Origin: Youngiibacter multivorans
Lineage (GTDB): Bacteria > Bacillota > Clostridia > Clostridiales > Clostridiaceae
Direction of reading: 5' to 3'
Assembly: GCF_017873395.1 (NCBI RefSeq)
Contig: NZ_JAGGKC010000005.1
Span: forward strand, 1 to 64,000
DNA: 64,000 bases
In this document: in pieces, positions 33,659 to 42,372 of the stretch
Layout: every line of letters begins with the position of its first letter
Numbering within the stretch: the first letter of the stretch is position 1
Translations under genes and position numbers: made by a program
The notes under the pieces: model-generated
The model's input: the letters and a program-made list of their open reading frames with translations, nothing else
Databases searched by the model: none
What the model was told of the DNA's origin: nothing

Positions 33659-36040
33659 CTACAAAGCCTTCGCGATGGCTATGTTCGCTATGTTTGTTAT
33701 ATTGCTCTTTATGTCCATTTCGAATATTGTCTCTGCATTCTCCACGTATGACTTGGAGATATCCAGGGTCGCTGCTGTTATGAACTTCATCTGGTTTGGT
33801 GTGGCCGCCCTTACAAGCTCTGAAACCTCTTCAAGGCTCTTCATGTACTTGGAGTCGGAGGTCTTCTCAACCACCTTCTCAAGAGCGGATCTTGTCCTCT
33901 CCTTGATAAGGTTCTTGCCCTCGGCAAGTGAATATGCGATGTTAAGCAGCATGTAGTTCCTCTCCGTTATCAGCGAAGAATCCTTCTGCAGCGATTCCAT
34001 TGCATATCTGAATGCCTTTGAAATGTTGTTCAGATAGAATGAAGTGGTCTCGCTTCCGACAGTGAATGCCAGAAGACTCCTTAGCGTCGTTTCAAGGATT
34101 ACAGAGTCATCTTCCTCTCCAAGGTCGAGGAAAGACCCGTCAGCCTGCTGGTTCTTCGCCAGCACCCTAAGCAGGTTGTCCCTGTCGTACTTTATGGCAT
34201 TCTTGGCTTCCTTTGCAGTAAGTCCGGTTTCTGCCATCTTTTCCCTTATGTTGACTTCGAAGCTGTATGCTGCTTCATCAAGGAAGTAGCCCTTAGCCAT
34301 GCTCTTCATCGTGTTCTCCGACATCTCTATCGGTACCATCCTGTGGAGTCCGATACCGAGAACAGGATCCTCGATCTTCTCAAGCATGATGAAGGATGTT
34401 TCACTGGACATGATGGAGTATTCCTTGGAGATGCAGAGAATCTCTTCCCTGATTTTCTCAGCCTCATGGCCCCTATGGGTTCTTTCCCTCTCTATGAGGG
34501 ACTCTATCCTCTTCCTTGCCCAGACCTTGTCGATCAGCTTGGAATTTTCCTCGATTTCCAGCTTATCCAGGTCAATGGTCATCGTATAATCTTCTCCGTC
34601 GACCTCACCCTTCAGCGTAACCTTTCCTTCGATATACCCGTTGACCTTGGCAAATACAGTGAACGGCTCCCTGTCGTAAAGGTAGCTGATCGTTCCGGGA
34701 TAGGTCTTCTCAACCTGCATTTCGCCCCAGTCTATTGAGGTTACATCAAATTGTGGATTGTATATCCTGTTTATCTGTCTAAGTATGATGTCATCGATTC
34801 TCTCGCCTTCGTCAATGAATTCGGGCTTGCCGTATCCAAGCTCTGCAAGCTTGTTTATGAAGAAAGAATTAACTTCAGTATCCATTCCGAACGGGAATAT
34901 CATGCTGTTTCCGATATTTGACCTCACATAGTCCAGGATTTCGTCCTCGTTCTCGACAATGTCGTCAGTAAAGAGGAATATTACAGATGCTTCATCCTCC
35001 TCGGACTCCCTGAGAGATTCCTTCAGCGCATCAAACATTGCCGATCCGCCCCTTTTCGTCTGCAGGGCTTCTATCCACTCTGTAGCTGCGAGCAGGTTTT
35101 CCTTGGAATACCTGACCTTGCCGTGAGGAGAAAACTTATAAAGCTCTGAGTTGAAGGCCATGATGTTGAATGTGTCTCCATCTTCAAGGCTTCTTAGTGC
35201 GATGATAATTGAGTTCTTCGCCTCTTCAAGCTTGAATCCGTTCATCGACGTAGATATGTCCAGAAGGAAGTCATAGTTGGTATCCTTGATTTCCTTGACT
35301 TCCGGAAGCCTCGGAGTAAGTCTCAGCATGAGTATGGCTTTTTCCTGCTCATCCTCGTAGTAGCTGTACCCCATTCCTGAGGCGCTGAGCGGCTTCAGTT
35401 CCTTGAGGTTCAGTATGAAATCATGGTCAAGGTTCTGGTCATTGCTGGCCGTTACCTTGGAAAGGGTGTCATCCTCTCTCTCGACCTTTATCTTATGGCT
35501 TGGAGATTTGATATCCAGCTTTCCGAAGGATTCGATGAGAAGGCTCAGGTAGAATTCAGTCTCTCCTTCCTCATCTGCCTCTCCATCGTTGTAGACAGGG
35601 TCAACAACCCTCGGTATCATGAGCTTCAGCGTGTTATCCTCATAGATTAGCTGATCCATGTAGGTTATCCTGATGACTACCTTCTCATTCGGAAGGATGT
35701 TTCCTATCCTTATCGTGAAATAGTCATCTCCGCTCTGTTCAAGAGTGATGGAGTTTATTCCTCCCTGGTGAGCTTCCTCCTGAATCTTAAGGACCTCTTC
35801 CCTTGACTCTACCTCCGCCTTGAGGTTCCTTCCGCCAAGCTCCACCTCGAAGCCTGTCAGAATTGAGGTTGTAGGGACCGGGAAGCTGTATGTTCCTTCG
35901 ATGTTCTCTCCTGTGGTGTTTCTGAAATACTGGGAGATCGTGTATTCCACATATTCTCCGCATATGTTGCCCGAAACATTCAATTTGTTGAGCTTGACCT
36001 GGCTGGTCTTGTCCTTGCTTGAAAGTCCGTACTTCTTCAT
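33659..36040 (-). CDS. VIT and von Willebrand factor A domain protein
   Basis: This 793-aa protein has an N-terminal VIT domain (about residues 10-130, with SQYFRNTTGENIEGTYSFPVP). Next is a vWA domain with a MIDAS metal site DISTSMNG near residue 260 and FLFTDDIVEN near residue 350, then a long helical C-terminal region. The architecture resembles inter-alpha-trypsin-inhibitor heavy chains. No signal peptide is visible, so it is probably cytoplasmic in this organism. AGGAGG precedes the ATG. No partner gene (such as a MoxR ATPase) is adjacent, and the function is unknown. Confidence 0.88.
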   Translation of the reverse strand: MKKYGLSSKDKTSQVKLNKLNVSGNICGEYVEYTISQYFRNTTGENIEGTYSFPVPTTSILTGFEVELGGRNLKAEVESREEVLKIQEEAHQGGINSITLEQSGDDYFTIRIGNILPNEKVVIRITYMDQLIYEDNTLKLMIPRVVDPVYNDGEADEEGETEFYLSLLIESFGKLDIKSPSHKIKVEREDDTLSKVTASNDQNLDHDFILNLKELKPLSASGMGYSYYEDEQEKAILMLRLTPRLPEVKEIKDTNYDFLLDISTSMNGFKLEEAKNSIIIALRSLEDGDTFNIMAFNSELYKFSPHGKVRYSKENLLAATEWIEALQTKRGGSAMFDALKESLRESEEDEASVIFLFTDDIVENEDEILDYVRSNIGNSMIFPFGMDTEVNSFFINKLAELGYGKPEFIDEGERIDDIILRQINRIYNPQFDVTSIDWGEMQVEKTYPGTISYLYDREPFTVFAKVNGYIEGKVTLKGEVDGEDYTMTIDLDKLEIEENSKLIDKVWARKRIESLIERERTHRGHEAEKIREEILCISKEYSIMSSETSFIMLEKIEDPVLGIGLHRMVPIEMSENTMKSMAKGYFLDEAAYSFEVNIREKMAETGLTAKEAKNAIKYDRDNLLRVLAKNQQADGSFLDLGEEDDSVILETTLRSLLAFTVGSETTSFYLNNISKAFRYAMESLQKDSSLITERNYMLLNIAYSLAEGKNLIKERTRSALEKVVEKTSDSKYMKSLEEVSELVRAATPNQMKFITAATLDISKSYVENAETIFEMDIKSNITNIANIAIAKAL

Positions 36041-36201
36041 GATTATCCTCCTAAAAGGTTCTATAGTTTACATTATAAACGAAAATGGCCGCTCTGGCAC
36101 CTTTACATGCTGAAATAACCATTTTCATAAGCCATTCCATGGCATCGGCTGCCTGTTTCCTTCGACTTCCTCTTATTTCCTGAAGTCCTGGCCTGTTTGC
36201 C

Positions 36202-36238
36202 AAAATGCGGACGCACCTTTAAAGGCGCCCCCGCATTT
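36202..36238 (-). terminator. Terminator after rhomboid-like gene
   Basis: A stem AAATGCGG / CCGCATTT with an internal GGCGCC-TTTAAAGG-TGCG part lies directly after the minus-strand stop codon. The T-run is short (TTTTGG). Confidence 0.5.
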
Positions 36239-36242
36239 ATCA

Positions 36243-37085
36243 TCAGTTTATCTTCTTTTTCTTCTCAGACAGGTTTATCACGTTTGACCTGTGCTCATGC
36301 TCGAGTATATGCTTTTCACAATACTCGAAATGACCTTCACACTTGGAGCAATACCTGAAGTCCATATCAGGATCATCCTTCTCAGTCACGCCGCATATGG
36401 TGCATTTATGCATGGATGCGGTCTTCTGCCTAGTATATGAGTCAAGGTCCTTCCTCATCTTTGAGGTCCTTACGTTCCTTTTGGACTTCCTCAGATACTC
36501 CGGACCGAAGAAGAGAAGGAAATTAAGTATCGACAAGACTATGGCAACCTTCAGCGCAATGCTTGGAACTGCTACTATCTGGTACAATAGGTAAAGCATC
36601 TGGAACGCAGCCAGGTACTTCATCTTTACCGGGAGAACGAACATGACGTATACTGTGTTCTCAGGGAAAAATGCCGCATAGGCCAGGAACAGTGACAGGT
36701 TGACGTAATAAATGGTTGTGAATCCCAGTATCATGCCGCCTATGGCTGTGAACAGCACTCCGAGGAAGTAGTATGTGTTGAACCTGTTGGTGCCCCATAC
36801 CATCTCCAGCACATTACCTATCCAGTAATAGAAGATCAGCGATATTATTGTAAAGAATCCCGAGCCCTCAGGTACGAACACGAAGGTCAGAAGCCTCCAT
36901 ACCTGTCCTGATAGGACCAGGTCCCTGTCGAGGTACATCATCTGAGTCAGTCTGCCCGACATGGGCAGGTCAAGGAAGAATACCGCACCTGTCAGGATGA
37001 CTATGTATTTCATCAGTCCCCTTACAGCGAAACGGCTCACAAATTTTTCTATCTTTCTCAATATATCCATATATTCCACATCCAT
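36243..37085 (-). CDS. Rhomboid-like membrane protein with C-terminal zinc ribbon
   Basis: This protein of about 280 aa has six likely membrane segments with rhomboid features (GQVWRLLTFVFVP in the L1 region, VWGTNRFNTYYFLG, a GGMILGF helix). At the expected catalytic GxSG position it has VNLSLFLAYAAFF, and I find no catalytic His, so it is probably a pseudoprotease of the rhomboid/derlin superfamily. The C-terminal ~60 residues form a zinc-binding domain (CTICG ... YCSKCEGHFEYCEKH). Two start ATGs (37085 or 37070) are equally plausible. Confidence 0.78.
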   Translation of the reverse strand: MDVEYMDILRKIEKFVSRFAVRGLMKYIVILTGAVFFLDLPMSGRLTQMMYLDRDLVLSGQVWRLLTFVFVPEGSGFFTIISLIFYYWIGNVLEMVWGTNRFNTYYFLGVLFTAIGGMILGFTTIYYVNLSLFLAYAAFFPENTVYVMFVLPVKMKYLAAFQMLYLLYQIVAVPSIALKVAIVLSILNFLLFFGPEYLRKSKRNVRTSKMRKDLDSYTRQKTASMHKCTICGVTEKDDPDMDFRYCSKCEGHFEYCEKHILEHEHRSNVINLSEKKKKIN

Positions 37086-37291
37086 AAAATATTTCTGGCC
37101 GATACTGCAGAATTAAGCATTTCTTAAAGGTTTTATCTGCAAATAATAACAGTGCATGCTTATACTAAGCTTAATGTGCGATTCGGCTCATATTAATAAT
37201 ACCATAAGAGAGCTCAGTTTCGATGTTCACTACCCATTTTTTTGACCATCTGATATAATCATAGGGAAATGGAATTTTTCGGAGGATAAAT

Positions 37292-37759
37292 ATGCGATAT
37301 ATCAAAAAGGCCGTATGGTTCATAACGGCTGTTTTTTCAAGGATACTGCCCTTCATCATATTCATGCTGATCCATGCGTTCGGCGAGGTCTATACCTTCA
37401 GCTGGGACCCCATAGCGCTGCTCGAGCCTAAGAACATCCCTGTGATGTACGGTCCGTTCCTGTACCTGTATGCTGCCCTGGGACTTCTGATAGTCCTCCT
37501 GTTCTTCATGAAGCTGCCTGTGATAGCACGCTCGGTAATACTCGGCGTAATAGGTGCGCAGTACTTCATGTTCATGAGGATATGGGACAACTACATCAAC
37601 GAGGCAGGAAAAGCCGAGCCCTATAAGACCTTCTACATGATCATCATGTTCTCGGTCATTGCAGGCTTCATACTGCAGGTGACCTGGAGATCCTCAACCG
37701 CCTTTCTCAAGAGGCTATGGTACAAGCAGACCATAAAGGACAGGAAGGTAAAGAGATAG
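37292..37759 (+). CDS. Four-helix membrane protein, unknown function
   Basis: This 155-aa protein has hydrophobic segments near residues 8-28, 50-72, 80-98 and 112-130 and a basic C-terminal tail. I recognise no family. GGAGG is well placed before the ATG, and codon use is like its neighbours. It is divergent from the rhomboid-like gene across about 200 bp of AT-rich DNA and ends near a bidirectional terminator. Confidence 0.72.
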   Translation: MRYIKKAVWFITAVFSRILPFIIFMLIHAFGEVYTFSWDPIALLEPKNIPVMYGPFLYLYAALGLLIVLLFFMKLPVIARSVILGVIGAQYFMFMRIWDNYINEAGKAEPYKTFYMIIMFSVIAGFILQVTWRSSTAFLKRLWYKQTIKDRKVKR

Positions 37760-37812
37760 CAGGCACCCTGAAAAACAGGACCTGCAGTTTAACTTCAATA
37801 TCGTGATATTTC

Positions 37813-37840
37813 AAAGGGCTGCCATTTGGCAGCCCTTTTC
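37813..37840. terminator. Bidirectional terminator
   Basis: AAAGGGCTGCC-ATTT-GGCAGCCCTTTT is an 11-bp stem between the convergent membrane protein gene (+) and the histidine kinase gene (-). Confidence 0.9.
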
Positions 37841-39200
37841 ACGCAATAATATCAACCGGCATCTCAACTATCATTGTAGTGCCAATACCCTGCTCGCTTT
37901 CTGCTGTCAGGGTCCCCTTATGTGTCTCGACTATCCATTTTGCAATGGAAAGGCCGAGTCCGGAGCCTGCCTTGTCCTTTGTCCTTGCCTTGTCAGCCAC
38001 GTAGAACCTTTCGAATATCTTCGCAAGATCCTCTTTAGGGATACCCTCTCCCCTGTCAATGACCTTCATGACGTAACTGGGTCCCTTCAATTCAGCTGTG
38101 AGTGTTATGACCGAGCCTGCTTCAGTGAACTTCACGCTGTTGTCGACGAAGATCCTTACCAGCTGCTTTATCATCTTGCGGTCCGCTACTATTTCAAAGG
38201 ATTCAGCCTCGACGACAATATCCCTTCCCTTGAGATTGAAGTCACCTTCCTTGTCCACTTCAAGGAGCATATCCCTGAGGTTGAATCTCGCAGGGCTTAA
38301 GTTCAGCTTCCTGTTCTCACCCTTGGCGATGAACAAAAGATTCTCGACGAGCAGTGCCATATTCTCGCATTCCGCCTTTATGGCATCTATCGATTCATCA
38401 AGTATCTCCCTGTCATCCTTGCCCCAGCGCCTGAGCATGTCAGTATAGCCCTTTATTACTGTAAGCGGAGTCCTCAGCTCGTGTGATGCGTCAGAAACGA
38501 ATTTCGCCTGGTTGGAATAAGCATCATCAAGCCTGTCCAGTAGTCCGTTGAATGTCTCTCCAAGGTCCCTGATCTCATCCTTCGCCTCCGGCAGTATGAC
38601 TCTGTCATGCATGTTGGAAGGTCCGATTGCAGCCGCAGATTTCGTCATCTTTATGATGGGGGCGAAGCTCTGCCTTGACATATATATGCCCACCACATAG
38701 CTGACAACAACCCCCATGAGGGATGCGATTATAAGTGTGACAAGATTGACTGTATTAAGGAACCTGTATACGTTAAGGTCCTTTACGACCACTACGCTAT
38801 ATGTGACTTCACCTCTCGTGAGGGACTTTTCGCTGCTTGAAAGGCTTGTGGTTTCCCTTCCAGGCCTTCTAAGCACCAGCTTTCCATCCTCATTTCCGAT
38901 TAGTGTGTCCTCAATTGAGTAGACGCTGCCTTTGGCTGATGTGACTGAAGCGTAGTACGGGGGAATCACTCCAAGGCTGCGTATGTCCTCCGGAGATACC
39001 TCATCCCTCTGGCTAAGCATAGTGATCATGGATGATGACAGGTTCGACACCTCTGTTGAAGATGCGACCCTGTTGTAGATCTGGGTGCTTGCATAAACCG
39101 CGAAGTTTATGATGAGAAGTATTGACGTGAATATCAGGGCGTAATTCCAGGTTATTCTGGTTGAAAGCTTCAGCCTGTTTGGATCGAGCTTCCCCATCAT
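37839..39200 (-). CDS. Sensor histidine kinase (ArlS/CusS-like), partner of msrB-linked regulator
   Basis: This 453-aa membrane kinase has helices near residues 18-38 and 155-178, a sensor loop of about 115 aa, HAMP, and the HisKA motif SDASHELRTPLTVIKGY near residue 240. HATPase motifs follow (DNSVKFTEAG, VIDRGEGIPKEDL, GSGLGLSIAKWI). The start overlaps the regulator stop by 4 nt. As the third gene of an msrB-regulator-kinase operon it may sense an oxidative or envelope signal; that is inference from gene order. Confidence 0.93.
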   Translation of the reverse strand: MMGKLDPNRLKLSTRITWNYALIFTSILLIINFAVYASTQIYNRVASSTEVSNLSSSMITMLSQRDEVSPEDIRSLGVIPPYYASVTSAKGSVYSIEDTLIGNEDGKLVLRRPGRETTSLSSSEKSLTRGEVTYSVVVVKDLNVYRFLNTVNLVTLIIASLMGVVVSYVVGIYMSRQSFAPIIKMTKSAAAIGPSNMHDRVILPEAKDEIRDLGETFNGLLDRLDDAYSNQAKFVSDASHELRTPLTVIKGYTDMLRRWGKDDREILDESIDAIKAECENMALLVENLLFIAKGENRKLNLSPARFNLRDMLLEVDKEGDFNLKGRDIVVEAESFEIVADRKMIKQLVRIFVDNSVKFTEAGSVITLTAELKGPSYVMKVIDRGEGIPKEDLAKIFERFYVADKARTKDKAGSGLGLSIAKWIVETHKGTLTAESEQGIGTTMIVEMPVDIIA

Positions 39201-39865
39201 CTTAGGGTATACCCTGCTCCCCTGACAGTCTGGATGAGCTTTTCCTCATAATCATCGTCGATCTTGGCCCTCAGGAACCTTATGTACACGTCTACCACAT
39301 TTGTCTCGCCTTCAAAGTCGAAGCCCCATACTGTATTGAGGATCTTCTCTCTCGTAAGCACTATTCCCTGGTTCTCCAGGAGATAGGACAGAAGGTCAAA
39401 TTCCTTCTTGGTGAGTTCCTTCCTGTCACTTCCCCTTGTCACCTCATAGGTCTCCTTGTTAAGTGTCAGGTCCTTGTATGAGAGGACCTTCTCAAGGCTC
39501 TTGTCGTTCTTCTTCCTAAACAGCGCCCTTAGCCTTGCAAGCAGCTCCTCCATCTCGAAGGGCTTGGTCATATACTCATCAGCTCCTATGTCGAAGCCCT
39601 TGACCTTGTCCTCCAGTCCGTCCCTTGCTGTGATCATGATTATCGGTATGTCGGTGAAAGCCCTGGCTCTCTTTGTGACCTCTATACCGTCAATAACCGG
39701 TATCATAAGGTCAAGGAGACATACGTCATATTCCTTGCTCATGAGCTTCATGAGGGCACTCTGCCCGTCAGAGACTATGTCCACGGTATAGCCCTCATGC
39801 GTCAGCTCAAGCTCCATGAACCTTGCCAGCTTTCTCTCATCCTCGACTATCAGTATCTTCTTCAT
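39197..39865 (-). CDS. OmpR-family response regulator in msrB operon
   Basis: This 222-aa regulator has receiver residues in ILIVEDERK, CLLDLMIPVIDG (phospho-Asp), IMITARDG and DEYMTKPFEMEE. A winged-helix output domain follows (LTKKEFDLLSYLLEN, DVYIRFLRAKID). GGAGGGAAG precedes the ATG. It starts only 18 nt after msrB and overlaps the kinase gene, so all three are almost certainly cotranscribed. It probably also controls other genes not seen here. Confidence 0.93.
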   Translation of the reverse strand: MKKILIVEDERKLARFMELELTHEGYTVDIVSDGQSALMKLMSKEYDVCLLDLMIPVIDGIEVTKRARAFTDIPIIMITARDGLEDKVKGFDIGADEYMTKPFEMEELLARLRALFRKKNDKSLEKVLSYKDLTLNKETYEVTRGSDRKELTKKEFDLLSYLLENQGIVLTREKILNTVWGFDFEGETNVVDVYIRFLRAKIDDDYEEKLIQTVRGAGYTLR

Positions 39866-39883
39866 GTCTTCCCTCCGATTGTT

Positions 39884-40339
39884 CTATTTTCTGAAGAGCT
39901 CAAGGTATTCTCCATAGCCCTCTTCTTCCAGCTTGTCCAGCGGTATGAAATGTATGGCGGCCGAATTTATGCAGTATCTGAGTCCGCCCTTGTCCCTGGG
40001 TCCGTCATTGAACACATGCCCGAGATGGCTGTCAGAGACCTTTGACCTTACCTCGACCCTGTGCATCCCGAAGGACCAGTCTGCCTTCTCATCAACCACA
40101 GTCCTGATTATGGGCTTTGTGAAGCTCGGCCATCCGCAGCCGGAATCAAACTTATCGAGACTCGTAAACAGGGGTTCTCCCGTATAAAGGTCAACATATA
40201 TCCCGGGTTCCTTCTTGTCGTGGTATTCATTGGCAAATGCCCTTTCTGTGGCGCCTTTATGTGTAACTTCCTTCTGAAGCTTTGTAAGCTCCTGCTCCAC
40301 TTCCTTCTTGTCCCTCAGCCTGTAGTCCCTTCTTTTCAT
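39884..40339 (-). CDS. msrB: Peptide-methionine (R)-S-oxide reductase MsrB
   Basis: This 151-aa enzyme repairs methionine-R-sulfoxide in proteins. The signatures are KFDSGCGWPSFTKPI, SDSHLGHVFNDGP and the catalytic-Cys strand RYCINSAAIHFIPL. The paired CxxC zinc sites of some MsrB forms are replaced (GIYVDLYTGEPLF), as in the zinc-free PilB/Bacillus type. No signal peptide is present, so it is cytoplasmic. GGAAGGAGG precedes the ATG. It is the first gene of an operon with a two-component system. Confidence 0.95.
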   Translation of the reverse strand: MKRRDYRLRDKKEVEQELTKLQKEVTHKGATERAFANEYHDKKEPGIYVDLYTGEPLFTSLDKFDSGCGWPSFTKPIIRTVVDEKADWSFGMHRVEVRSKVSDSHLGHVFNDGPRDKGGLRYCINSAAIHFIPLDKLEEEGYGEYLELFRK

Positions 40340-40460
40340 GGTTAAGCCTCCTTCCTTGATTCCTCCCTCAATTATACATCATGCCTAACATTTTATCTTC
40401 GCATCTGATTGAAATGACATCACAGTTTTTCTGCATTATGCCTTTTTTCTATACCAGATG

Positions 40461-40501
40461 AAAAGGGCAGGACCCGGAAGCCAGAGCTTCGGTGTCCTGC
40501 C
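40461..40501 (-). terminator. Terminator after ABC exporter operon
   Basis: GGCAGGAC / GTCCTGCC with an inner CCGAAGC / GCTTCCGG arm is followed on the minus strand by CTTTTC. Confidence 0.75.
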
Positions 40502-40506
40502 TGTTA

Positions 40507-42372
40507 TCATGCTGTTTCCTTGTCCTCGAACTGGCTGTTGTAAAGGCTGTGGTAGAAGCCCTTCTTTTCCATCAGCTCCTCATGGTTACCTATTTCAACT
40601 ATGTCTCCATGGTCCATTACGAGGATCAGATCCGCATTCCTTATGGTTGAAAGCCTGTGAGCTATGATAAATGACGTCCTGCCCTTCATCAGCCTTTCCA
40701 TTGCTTCCTGTATGAGCCTTTCTGTCCTGGTATCAACTGAGCTGGTCGCCTCGTCAAGGATCAGGATCCTTGGATCCTTCAGCACTGCCCTGGCGATTGT
40801 CAGGAGTTGCTTCTGCCCTGAGCTTATGTTCGAGGCTTCCTCATTGATCTCCATGGAATAGGTACCCGGCAGTGTCTTTACGAAATGATGCACGTGTGCT
40901 TCCTTCGCTGCGCAGATTACCTCTTCGTCGGTCGCGTCAGGACTTCCGTACCTTATGTTCTCCATTATGGACCCTGAGAACAGCCATGTATCCTGAAGTA
41001 CCATTCCAAAGCTCTTCCTGAGCTCTGACCTCTTCATGTCTCTGATGTCCACTCCGTCGATCAGTATCCTTCCGCTCGTTATCTCATAGAACCTCATGAG
41101 AAGCTTGACCACTGTGGTCTTTCCGGCTCCTGTAGGTCCTACTATCGCAATCCTCTGACCCGGTCTTGCCTTTGCAGAGAAATCGTTTATTATTGTCCTG
41201 TCCTCGGTATATCCGAAATGGACGTTCTCAAATTCCACTTCACCGGTTACCTCTTCAAGCGACACGGTTTCCTCAGCCTCTTCCTCCATCTCGGGCTGCT
41301 CGAGGAACTCGAATACCCTTTCAGATGCTGCAACAGTAGACTGGAATATGTTGGAAATCTGAGCCACCTGGTTTATCGGCTGGGTGAAGTTCCTGACATA
41401 TTGTATGAAAGAAAGTATGTCACCTACCTCAATCGCCTTGATTCCAGCAAGATAGCCTCCGAGTATCGAAACTGCCACATACCCGAGGTTGCCCACAAAG
41501 CCCATGAGAGGCATCAGAAGTCCGGAGAGCAGCTGAGCCTTGAAAGATACATCCTTCAGCTCATCATTGATGACATCGAACGCCTCGATGGCCTTTTCCT
41601 CTCCGTTGAAGGCCTTCATAATAAGGTGCCCTCCGTAAACCTCCTCAACGTGGCCGTTGAGGTTTCCAATGAGCTTTGCCTGCCTCTTGAAATACACCTG
41701 ACTCTTCTTGAGTACAGTCATGACTATCCCAAGCGACAGAGGAAGGATCAGTATTGCAGCTACTGTCATGGTAACGCTGATCGAAAGCATCATTACCAGA
41801 ACACCAACTAAAGTGGTAAGTGACGATATCATCTGCGACATTGACTGGTTAAGCGTCTGAGACAGAGTATCAACATCGTTTGTGACCCTTGAGAGTATCT
41901 CTCCATGTGTCCTTGTGTCATAAAATTTCAAGGGAAGCCTGTTGATCTTTTCGGATATTTCCTTCCTCAGGCTGTATGAAACCTTCTGCGATACCCCTGA
42001 GACTATGAATCCCTGGATTATCATTAGTGCCGAGCTTGCTATGTATAGACCTGCAAGGAACAGTACTGTCCTTAGGATCGAATCAAAGTCGATGCCTCCG
42101 GTACCTGATACCTTCGCGACCAGTCCCTGGTATAGCTTAGTAGTGGCTTTTCCCAGTATCTTAGGTCCGGCTATTGAGAAAACCGCGCTTCCTGCTGCGA
42201 AGATTATGACAAGCACGAGCTTAAGCTTGTATGGTGAAAGATACTCAAGGAGCTTCTTCATGGTACCCTTGAAATCCTTTGGCTTCTCAATTATCCTTCC
42301 CATTCCCATGGGACCGCCCGGTCCCGGACCTGGCCTTTGTGCCTGCGCAGTAGAATTTTTATTTTCACTCAT
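40507..42372 (-). CDS. ABC exporter half-transporter, catalytic-type subunit
   Basis: This 621-aa half-transporter has a six-helix membrane domain (about residues 45-340) and an ATPase domain with Walker A GPTGAGKTTV, signature ISSGQKQLLT (a degenerate form of LSGGQ) and Walker B ILILDEATSSVD with the catalytic Glu present. It pairs with the upstream 735-aa subunit; the 4-nt overlap indicates coupled translation. The N-terminus has a Pro/Gly-rich cytoplasmic stretch (QRPGPGPGGPMGMG). Such heterodimers in Firmicutes export drugs, peptides or lipids; the cargo is unknown. Confidence 0.92.
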   Translation of the reverse strand: MSENKNSTAQAQRPGPGPGGPMGMGRIIEKPKDFKGTMKKLLEYLSPYKLKLVLVIIFAAGSAVFSIAGPKILGKATTKLYQGLVAKVSGTGGIDFDSILRTVLFLAGLYIASSALMIIQGFIVSGVSQKVSYSLRKEISEKINRLPLKFYDTRTHGEILSRVTNDVDTLSQTLNQSMSQMISSLTTLVGVLVMMLSISVTMTVAAILILPLSLGIVMTVLKKSQVYFKRQAKLIGNLNGHVEEVYGGHLIMKAFNGEEKAIEAFDVINDELKDVSFKAQLLSGLLMPLMGFVGNLGYVAVSILGGYLAGIKAIEVGDILSFIQYVRNFTQPINQVAQISNIFQSTVAASERVFEFLEQPEMEEEAEETVSLEEVTGEVEFENVHFGYTEDRTIINDFSAKARPGQRIAIVGPTGAGKTTVVKLLMRFYEITSGRILIDGVDIRDMKRSELRKSFGMVLQDTWLFSGSIMENIRYGSPDATDEEVICAAKEAHVHHFVKTLPGTYSMEINEEASNISSGQKQLLTIARAVLKDPRILILDEATSSVDTRTERLIQEAMERLMKGRTSFIIAHRLSTIRNADLILVMDHGDIVEIGNHEELMEKKGFYHSLYNSQFEDKETA

